Shown here piece by piece: positions 56,800 to 64,000 of a stretch of DNA of 64,000 bases. Position numbers and translations under genes: made by a program. This DNA comes from Atkinsonella hypoxylon (Eukaryota > Ascomycota > Sordariomycetes > Hypocreales > Clavicipitaceae): positions 1 to 64,000 of the forward strand of contig JFHB01000060.1 in assembly GCA_000729835.1 (NCBI GenBank), given 5' to 3'. The notes beneath the pieces are model-generated. The model was given only the letters and a program-made list of their open reading frames with translations, was not told where the DNA came from and did not search any database. The number at the start of each line of letters is the position of its first letter. The first letter of the stretch is position 1.

Positions 56800-58026
56800 A
56801 GCTAGGGGACGGCAGAATATACCATTGATGGCAATTATGCATCTTGTCATGGTCGGGGCGGATGGATGCTGTAGAAAGCGTTGGCTACCGTCTTTTTTTT
56901 TTTTTTTTTTTTTTTGGTTGCGATTTCCATTGTTTGGTGGCGGTCTTTGTGCCTTTGTACATTTTACGAAGCCCCATCAAATCAACGGATTTCGCCGGCC
57001 GATCTCATAATTATGCGTGCACGATACAACGTTTCGTTACCTCTCAGCCGGAGTTCCATTTGGGGCAGTCTAATTCGCCGAATCGGCCCTCGGGATGGAG
57101 GGCTAAAGAATCGAATCTACATGACATTTGGGTGCTGTACTACAACAGAAGACAAAAAGTTCAGAAAGGAGAATCAGAAACGGGACGAGATATCCCATTC
57201 CCTTGATCTCCCAACTCTCTTTGCAGGCGCTTATTATTTGTCTAACTTGCTATTTTATCTAACGAGTCCCTGTTCTACGATGCACTCTTGTTCTGTTCAT
57301 CGGAGGAGTTTTTTTTTTCGCAAACGGTGGGAAATCTACGGTCGTGCTTTTGGGCAAGGAGGGAAAGCTGGGACTGCAATGTTGTTCTTTATGGAAATAC
57401 GTATTTTCCTTTGTACGAGTAACTAGAACTGCATTGTTCGTGAGAGCTTCGAGTCTGGAGGCCTTATTTTTTTCTTATTCGAAACTGGGATGTGCACTGA
57501 TAGATGTGTGGAGTCAGGATGCTGTTTCCACAGTACGTCTGAGGAATAGCAATGGCTGTAAGCTTTCATGCTGCGAGCATGTGGTGTACTTTGTGTGAAA
57601 TTCCAAAGTTGGGTTTATGTGAATGGTGGTCGATACTCCATTGTCTTTGTTCAGCGGCACCTTTTTGGCGATATCAAGCTTAAACCTTGAGTCGGGTTCC
57701 TTTTCCAAATCCAACAGCAAGCAGCATTATTCATCAGAATCTGGGGTCTCATTTGTTTCATGGCCTGTGGTCTACCATTACAAAAAAGGAAAAAAAAAAA
57801 AACAGGACTAAACCTTCCAATGCCCTGCGCAGATGCAAAATAGATTGACGCCTTCGAATAGACTGCCATTTTTCCTTGGCCTCTTTCCTCAACTGTCCGC
57901 TTGTCCGAAGTTTTCACCTTATATCATCGTGAACGTCATGCCTTCTCGCGCTCCCGTCTTTCATTGCCCCAAGTGCCCTAGTCATTTCCCTGCCTTTTTA
58001 TGCGTGGTTGAATGTGAGATCACCGC
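56800..58026. other. Convergent 3' region between NIPA and uS3 genes
   Basis: About 1.2 kb. T and A tracts (56895-56916, 57789-57802) and short frames only. No gene supported. Confidence 0.6.
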
Positions 58027-59145
58027 TTATTGCTGGGGCTCAACAGATTCGCCCTCCTGCTCAGCGACGCGAGCATCTTGGCTAGCCTGGGCGGCGGCGG
58101 CCTTAGCGCCGTAGTCCTGGCTGATGGGCTGGAGGACAGCCTGCTCCTCCTTGGTGTCGTAGATGGAGACGGCGTCAGGGAGAGACTTCTGGGGACCAGC
58201 CTTGCCGTCGGGGTCCGAGCCACGCATGATCTTGACCTTGATGCCCAGGACACCCTGACGGAGCAGGACGTGGCGGGTAGCAGTGTCGATGAAGTCCTTG
58301 GCGGGCTGGCCGGAGTGGATCATGAAGCCGTCGGTGAACTTCATGGACTTGGCACGCGCAGCACGGAGCTTGCCTGAAACGACGACCTCGCAGCCCTTGG
58401 CGCCAGACTCCATGATGAAGCGGAGGACACCGTAGCAGGCGCGGCGAACGGCCAGGCCGTTGAGGAGCTTGTAGCGAAGAGACTCGCACTGCGCGACGGC
58501 GGAGAGACCACGGTTCTGGACCTTGGCGGCGTACAGAGAGACGGAGTTCTCGGGGAACTTGAAGCGCTTCTGGATCAGGGAGGTGAGCTCGCGGATGCGG
58601 CGTCCCTGTTCACCGAGGACTTCCTGCGTCTGCGTGGCGCGGATGATGATGTCGGTGACGGTAGGGGTGACGCGGACCTCGACGCCGGAGTATCCCTCCT
58701 CAGCGAGCTCGCGCTGGAAGAACTCGTTGAGCTCGGCGTAGAAGACACCGTCAGCGACGAACTTTCTCCTCTTGGAGCTACAAGTCAAATAGTTAGCAAC
58801 CAATCCCATTCAAGTATTATATCGAGCAGTACGTGTGAATCAGGATGCATCCTGTGAGCCTGAACCCGCGGAGCATCTTAAGAGTTGATCCCAATGTCTG
58901 AAGGCCATGTCAAACCATGATTTCGAGATCCGTCTCTCCCCACGACCATATGTCCCCCAATCATGAAGAAATAGCCAACAGCGACAATTCCCTCAAATCC
59001 CCATGTAATAACTCTCAGCTCCTCCAGACACTTTCCGGAGGATGAACTCGTAGTGGCGTGATTTCCTCCAAAGACCTTATTTTACAGACTGCACAATGGA
59101 GCCGAAGTAAAGAGAAACTCACATCTGAGATCCGGGATGAGCCAT
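58027..59145 (-). CDS. RPS3: 40S ribosomal protein uS3 (S3)
   Basis: Component of the small ribosomal subunit at the mRNA entry channel. Exons, in coding order, are 59145-59123 and 58777-58027, giving 257 aa. The first exon encodes MAHPGSQ plus two bases; joined to exon 2 it reads MAHPGSQISKRRKFVADGVF. The KH domain follows (IIIRATQTQEVLGEQGRRIR) and then the C-terminal domain (GVLGIKVKIMRGSDPDGK, SMKFTDGFMIHSGQPAKDF). The C-terminus is Ala/Gln-rich. The 345-bp first intron right after the start is typical of fungal ribosomal protein genes. Codon use is strongly biased to C- and G-ending codons, as expected for high expression. It is divergent from the myotubularin gene. Confidence 0.97.
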
Positions 59146-59956
59146 CTTGAATAGAGTTGAAAGTCGATTATTTTCTTTTTCCCCGTAGATAAGGGAACAG
59201 GAGGGAGATGGCGGTCGTCGAAACGGGAGAAAAGATAGTCGGGAGGCGGACTGTGGTCGAAAGGTTTCGCGATGGTCCTACTGCGCGGGATTGGCGAAGC
59301 CCTCAGGATGGTTTGGCCCTCTAATTTTCGGCTGTGGGTTTGGAGCCCTAAGCTTGCACGCGGTGAAAATTGAAAATTACTGGGATTCTCTCTTGGTGGG
59401 GTGGACTTGGCACCCAGAAAATCTGCTTGGGCGGGTTCCGACGCATTTAAATTCTCAGTCACGCTAGTCTGTTTTAGGTTGGTAGCGATCTGCCCTTCGG
59501 CCCCGCTAGCTCATGCTGATGTCTTCATGTTCCCCCCCACCTTAGTACCCTATGCTGGACGTCCATGTCCATGAGGGCAGCAAGGAAAGCTCGGCTTGTG
59601 ATCTGCAACTCTTATGCAGACACATACTCCACGCCAGTCTCGTCATTCGTCTTGTCAGCTCGCCCCGGCCGATTGTCTACACATCGCTCTCCGAAGATTA
59701 TGTTATAGTTTAGGCTTTTCCAACGTGTCTCCCCTGTCGACCTGCCGCCGAATTGCGCATGCGCTGCTTCGAAAAGCTCTCATCCGCGCTGACGACAACC
59801 TTGATTGCCCGATCTGCGGATACAGCGGCCTTCAGTTCCAACAATAGACAGTTACAATATTCGTTTTCTTGATGTTGGAGGACTATTCTCGGACCCAGTG
59901 ACTGGAGGCTTCATTCCTGCTTTGAAGCTCCAGCGCAGGCCACTTGTAGCGGAAAG
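59146..59956. other. Divergent promoter, uS3 / myotubularin genes
   Basis: About 810 bp. CAGTCACG (59456-59463) is one base from the HomolD box CAGTCACA found in ascomycete ribosomal protein promoters; it lies about 310 bp upstream of the uS3 ATG. The HomolD assignment is weak. Confidence 0.5.
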
Positions 59957-62355
59957 ATGGAGGCGAGGAAGGTGTGTACGGCCTTGTTGATGATCTCGTT
60001 CTGAGTCCAGCCTACAAAAAAAATTCAATTATTAATGCACACGGCCAATTCTAGGTCATTCACAATGTTCAAGGCATTTACGGCGGGCAAGCTACCACCG
60101 GTACTCTTCGACTGACCGACTTTCACATGGTCTTTTGTGCCCCAATACAGCAAACCTCGGGCTCGGAATCAGATATCTCCACGCCAGCTAGAACACGAGA
60201 GCGATGGTTGACCTATCCAATTCTGTCATACTGTGCTCTTCGACCGACACCCCCTACTTCTCATCAAGCGCCGTCTATTCGTCTTCGTTGTCGTGACTTC
60301 ACCTTTGTCACATTCAACTTTGCGGATAATGAGGCAGCTCGGGATGCATTCGAATTTATCAAAGCTCGCACGTGCAAACTCGGCACTGTGGAGAAGCTTT
60401 ATGCATTCAGCCATAAGCCTCTGAGACACGAAAAGGAAATGAACGGGTGGGAGTTCTACGACCCCAAGGCCGAGTTTCGTAGACAAGGCATCAGCGAAAA
60501 GCTCCCTGATAAGGGCTGGAGAATCACCAACATCAACCACGATTATTCATTTTGCGACACATATCCAGCTTTCTTGGTAGTGCCGTCGAAGATTTCGGAT
60601 AATGTCCTTAAGTACGCTCGCGAATTTCGCTCCCGAAATCGAATACCTGTCTTGTCTTACATTCACCCCGTCAACAACTGTACTATCACCAGAAGCTCTC
60701 AACCTCTTGCGGGCATCACCAGGAAGACAAATGTTCAGGATGAGAGGCTGGTTGCAGCATCCTTCTCCGCCTGGATGCCTGGGGGCTCCGAGGAGTCCAC
60801 GCCCCCAGCTAGCCAGCACGAATCGGTTGACGAAAGCATGCTGGAGTCAGGACTGGCCGACATGGAGCGTTACGAGGATGAGCTCATCTCTCGGTCGGCT
60901 GCTATCCATGACGAGAAGACTGGCGGACCACGGGTTTTTGGGCGCCAGCAGGCTAACATGATTGTTGATGCTCGCCCTACCATAAACGCCATGGTAAACC
61001 AGGTACAAGGGATGGGATCTGAAAACATGGACAAGTATAAGTTCGCAACCAAGTCTTTTCTTAGTATCGAAAATATTCACGTCATGCGCAACTCACTCAA
61101 CAAGGTAGTTGAAGCACTTAAAGATGCCGACATATCTCCTCTACCACCCAATCGGGAACTTCTACACCAAAGCGGCTGGCTGAGGCATATACATGATGTT
61201 CTGGATGGGTCTGCAATAATTGCTCGAAGAATTGGCATTAGCCACTCACACGTTCTCATTCATTGCTCAGATGGGTGGGATCGCACAAGCCAACTCAGTG
61301 CGTTGGCGCAAATTATGCTGGATCCTTATTTCAGGACTATTGATGGCTTCATCGTTCTGGTAGAGAAAGACTGGCTCTCATTTGGTCATATGTTCAGGCT
61401 GCGTTCGGGGCACTTGAATCATGAAGACTGGTTTACCGTCCAAAGAGATGCCTTGGCTGGAGCCAAAGTCCAGCCAGGAGAGAATGATGGGCGCACTGAC
61501 GCTTTGCAGAATGTCTTAACGGGTGCTCGCCGCTTCTTTAATCCAAGTAAGGAGGAAGCTGATCTGGCATCAGTCAGCGAAGTGGCGTCCGGAAAAGTAG
61601 TGGACGATGAAGCGACGACTCCGAAGATGGTGAGCCCTGTTTTTCATCAGTTCCTTGACTGTACCTATCAACTGGTGCGACAGAATCCTACTCGTTTCGA
61701 ATACAATGAAAGGTTTTTACGCCGACTGTTGTATCACCTGTACTCATGTCAGTATGGGACGTTTCTTTACAACTCCGAGAAACAGAGAAAGGATGCCAGA
61801 GTCAGTGAGAGGACGTCCTCAGTGTGGGACTATTTCCTCTGCCGGAGGCAAGAGTTTACCAACCCAGATTTCGACCCGACTACCGATGACAGGGTCAGAG
61901 GGAAGGAGAGGATTCTACTTCCAAATCTGAAAGATATAAGATGGTGGTACCAAGTGTTTGGCCGAACTGATGACGAGATGAATGGCAGTCTCAATGCTGC
62001 CGCTGCCGCCGTCGAGAATGGCCGACAAGCCGCAGGCTCGGGCCTCCATGGTTCCCCTCGGCTTGACCAGGGTTCAGGGTCTTCTACAGGGATACCAAAA
62101 CCGGCTGGATCGAGTAACACTCATTCTGTCTTAACTGCGGTTGAAACTGCTCACAAAACCCTTACCCCGGACACCAACCAAGCCACGCTACGGCACAGTG
62201 CATCTGCCCAAAGCCCGAGTGCCTTGGCTACTATTCGGGACGGCTTGTCCGGATTGAATCTGGGCAGAGGTATGCTAGGCAGTGTCGGCCGGGCCGAGGT
62301 ATCAGGGTCCCCGACACCGCCGCGTAAAGAGCAAGAACTGCGCGAGATGACATAG
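59957..62355 (+). CDS. YMR1: Myotubularin-family phosphoinositide 3-phosphatase (Ymr1-like)
   Basis: Removes the 3-phosphate from PI3P and PI(3,5)P2 on endosomes and vacuoles. Exons 59957-59971 and 60055-62355 give 771 aa. The first exon is five codons (MEARK), joined in phase to VIHNVQGIYGGQATTGTLRL. The N-terminal PH-GRAM-like domain follows (FHMVFCAPIQ, RLRCRDFTFVTFNF), then the catalytic domain (WEFYDPKAEFRRQGI, NRIPVLSYIHP). The active site HCSDGWDRTSQ fits the CX5R motif, with Cys near 409, so the enzyme should be active. The conserved FGHMFRLRSGHLNHEDW and FHQFLDCTYQLVRQNPTRFE are present. The C-terminal ~130 residues are Ser/Gly-rich and disordered, with no FYVE domain. The intron donor GTGTGT is slightly unusual. 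Confidence 0.93.
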
Positions 62356-63131
62356 AGGGGCATCTTTCGCGAGCAAAACGAGCCAAGTCCGTATGACATC
62401 ATGGAGAGCTCCCACACTATTATCCACGAATGCCTACCGCCTCGCCCGTTCACTCATAAGCTCTTCATGGCTGATTCCCTGTCTGGAGGCTGTCCGGATT
62501 GCTGTAATCAAAAACATGAAATCAGTTGCGGATGGGCAATCGTTCAAGCTACTGAGGAAGAAGACGCAGTCAGCGATGCCGTTTCCAGCTCATCGTATCG
62601 CTTATTCACTTCTTCCAGCCCAGCGACATCCGGATATATTGGACACGGGTCCATGGACATGGGTAATCCGCCATAGCACTGCGGGGACAACCAACCTCGA
62701 GCAGTTCCGTGAAGGCTGAAGCGATGGCCGTAGAGAGTCGTCGGCAAATTCGGACAGAGGATGGAGGGGAAACCATGGTATAGGCATATAGCATTAGAAG
62801 GGCTGACAGACTATCCTTATCGTGGGGTCGATTGACACGTGGCGATGATGTTGAAGCGTAAAGAAGTGATTCCAATACAAGCTATACAATCATCAGTCCA
62901 ATACTAGAATGCACCTTTAATTCTTTAATAACGCAAAAGTTATGCTAAACTTTTCTTTAATATGTCTTGGTCTATCGTCGTAACTCTCATTTCTAAAGTA
63001 TCACATTCAATCAAGGTGGGCGAATCCCAGACTGTCTCGAAATCCCATGGTGCCATATCTGCAGCGTTTTTGACAAAATTGCCACCTCACCTAGCGCAAC
63101 AGTGTCCACTTTACTTCCGAGATTGAATTTC
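62356..63131. other. Convergent region between myotubularin and FRS1; possible small gene
   Basis: About 780 bp. On the minus strand an ATG near 62671 opens MSMDPCPIYPDVAGLEEV and a short helix, ending with a possible GTAGCT..TACAG intron (about 62502-62552) and a stop soon after. That would be a ~50-aa protein, but no family is recognised. The rest is AT-rich 3' sequence. Confidence 0.35.
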
Positions 63132-64000
63132 TTATAAAAAGGCTTCGAGGTTGATCTCGAGCGTGCTGACGGGGTATCTGGGCGATATGTCAGGATGCGA
63201 TTTTGAATGGGGCATGCATTTAGCGGGTGGAAGCCTGGTGGAACTAATACAAAGGCACATACCTCAGGTCAAACTTCTCCAGTACAGTAGGGCGGATGAT
63301 GCCAAATTCTCCGATACGCCTCTCTTGGCCCCCAAGGCGGAGGTGCACAGAGGCTGCGTGGCCGGGGAAGAAGGTCTCCTCATTGAGCTCCTCGATCCAG
63401 TACCCATTTGCTTTGCTGGGATTCTCTTTGACCTGGTAGTCGATGGACTTGCCGCTTAAGCCCTCGTCGTGGGTGAGGAAAGCGGTGCGGAGCATAGCCA
63501 GGACACGGTCGAGAAGGCCGTGGACGACCTCGAAACCGCTTGATTTGCCGCACCACGCGGCGGCGAAATGGCGCTCGTTGCGGGCCTTGCGCTCGGCAGA
63601 TTCGTCTTTGAAGGTGACGTCTGATGTTTCGAAAATCTTGAAGGGAACGGCGTGGCCTTTGTTTTCGCGGATTGTCTTGAGCAGTCCGGGGAGAAGGGAG
63701 GTGCGGACAACTTGGTACTCTTGCGTTTTAGGATTGGCCAGTTTGACGGCGGTTTTGCCATCGTCCTTGCGGTTCAGCCAGGCGAAGTTCTCGTCGTGGC
63801 TGCACAGAATGAGAGGCATGACTTCGCTCCAGCCGGCCATGGCGGCTTCCATCCGTACAATATCGGCAAGCTTGTTGATCTTGAGAGGTGCACCGATGGT
63901 CGCGCTTCGAGTAGGAGCAGTTCGAGGAAGCTTGTTGAAACCATAACAGACGGCAAGGTCTTCCATGATGTCACATTGGTGCAAAACGTCAGCTCGGGTA
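63132..64000 (-). CDS. FRS1: Phenylalanyl-tRNA synthetase beta subunit, C-terminal part (cut by window edge)
   Basis: Beta chain of the cytosolic alpha2beta2 enzyme that charges tRNA-Phe. Two exons lie in the window, in coding order 64000-63263 and 63177-63132; the N-terminal half is beyond the right edge. Visible motifs are TRADVLHQCDIMEDLAVCYG and FNKLPRTAP at the cut end. VVRTSLLPGLLKTIRENKGH and PFKIFETSDV are from the catalytic-like B6/B7 region, and FFPGHAASVHLRLGG and RIGEFGIIRPTVLEKFDL from the C-terminal end. The last exon adds RYPVSTLEINLEAFL, the normal family end. The intron is 85 bp with GTATGT and CCCAG ends. The gene is convergent with the myotubularin gene. Confidence 0.95.

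Noticed and set aside
58030..58741. Open plus-strand frames opposite the uS3 gene, and similar antisense frames opposite CLC, delta-COP and the hydrolase
   Set aside because: They are by-products of GC-biased codon use in real genes on the other strand.
4126..62355. A functional cluster of vacuole/endosome genes (CLC, Vma22, Gtr2, myotubularin)
   Set aside because: They are spread over 58 kb among unrelated genes with no shared promoter motif that I could see.

Overview
The window is nuclear DNA of a filamentous ascomycete (Pezizomycotina). It most resembles a Sordariomycete, probably Hypocreales; this placement is inferred from gene content and style, not from a search. Genes have short GT..AG introns (about 50-120 bp) with CTAAC/CTAAT-like branch points. 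Families found mainly in fungi are present (2EXR, DUF2420, a Vma22-type V-ATPase assembly factor, Mrn1/Nrd1, a fungal MIF-like protein). Promoters are pyrimidine-rich. I rebuilt 16 protein-coding genes from exons, 15 complete and one cut by the right edge. I see no tRNA, rRNA, CRISPR array or intact transposon.

Layout. 0.1-0.5 kb: a diverged tandem repeat. 0.9-3.7 kb (+): DNA ligase I. 4.1-7.1 kb (-): CLC chloride channel/exchanger. 7.8-9.9 kb (+): neurochondrin-domain protein. 10.0-10.6 kb (-): Vma22-like factor. 11.1-12.8 kb (-): DHA1-type MFS transporter. 12.8-16.9 kb: gene-free. 16.9-18.0 kb (+): CDC42. 18.0-23.0 kb: gene-free, including the long leader of the next gene. 23.0-25.4 kb (+): four-RRM protein Mrn1/Nrd1. 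26.3-27.8 kb (-): histidine acid phosphatase. 29.0-31.7 kb (+): LCAT-like alpha/beta hydrolase. 33.3-34.2 kb (-): 2EXR protein. 34.2-38.4 kb: gene-free. 38.5-39.2 kb (+): four-TM protein of unknown function. 40.2-41.1 kb (+): MIF-like protein. 43.3-44.6 kb (+): GTR2/RagC. 44.8-47.6 kb (-): APC4. 48.5-50.3 kb (-): delta-COP. 50.8-52.9 kb (+): DUF2420 protein. 55.1-56.8 kb (+): NIPA-type magnesium transporter. 58.0-59.1 kb (-): ribosomal protein uS3. 60.0-62.4 kb (+): myotubularin phosphatase. 63.1 kb to the edge (-): phenylalanyl-tRNA synthetase beta subunit.

The genes are mostly unrelated housekeeping functions: replication, cell cycle, polarity, secretion, TORC1 signalling, translation, ion and lipid homeostasis. 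I see no operon-like or biosynthetic cluster. Several act at the vacuole/endosome (CLC, Vma22, Gtr2, myotubularin), but they are scattered and this is probably coincidence.

The least explained signals are non-coding. The palindrome TACCTAGGTA occurs eight times and TACGGAGTA five times. Two separate 8-bp tandem arrays share the core CGTCAA. A 20-bp exact match lies inside a ~57-bp dispersed element on both sides of CDC42. A perfect 13-bp hairpin lies in the MRN1 3' region. Among proteins, the MIF-like protein without the catalytic proline and the uncharacterised four-TM protein stand out.
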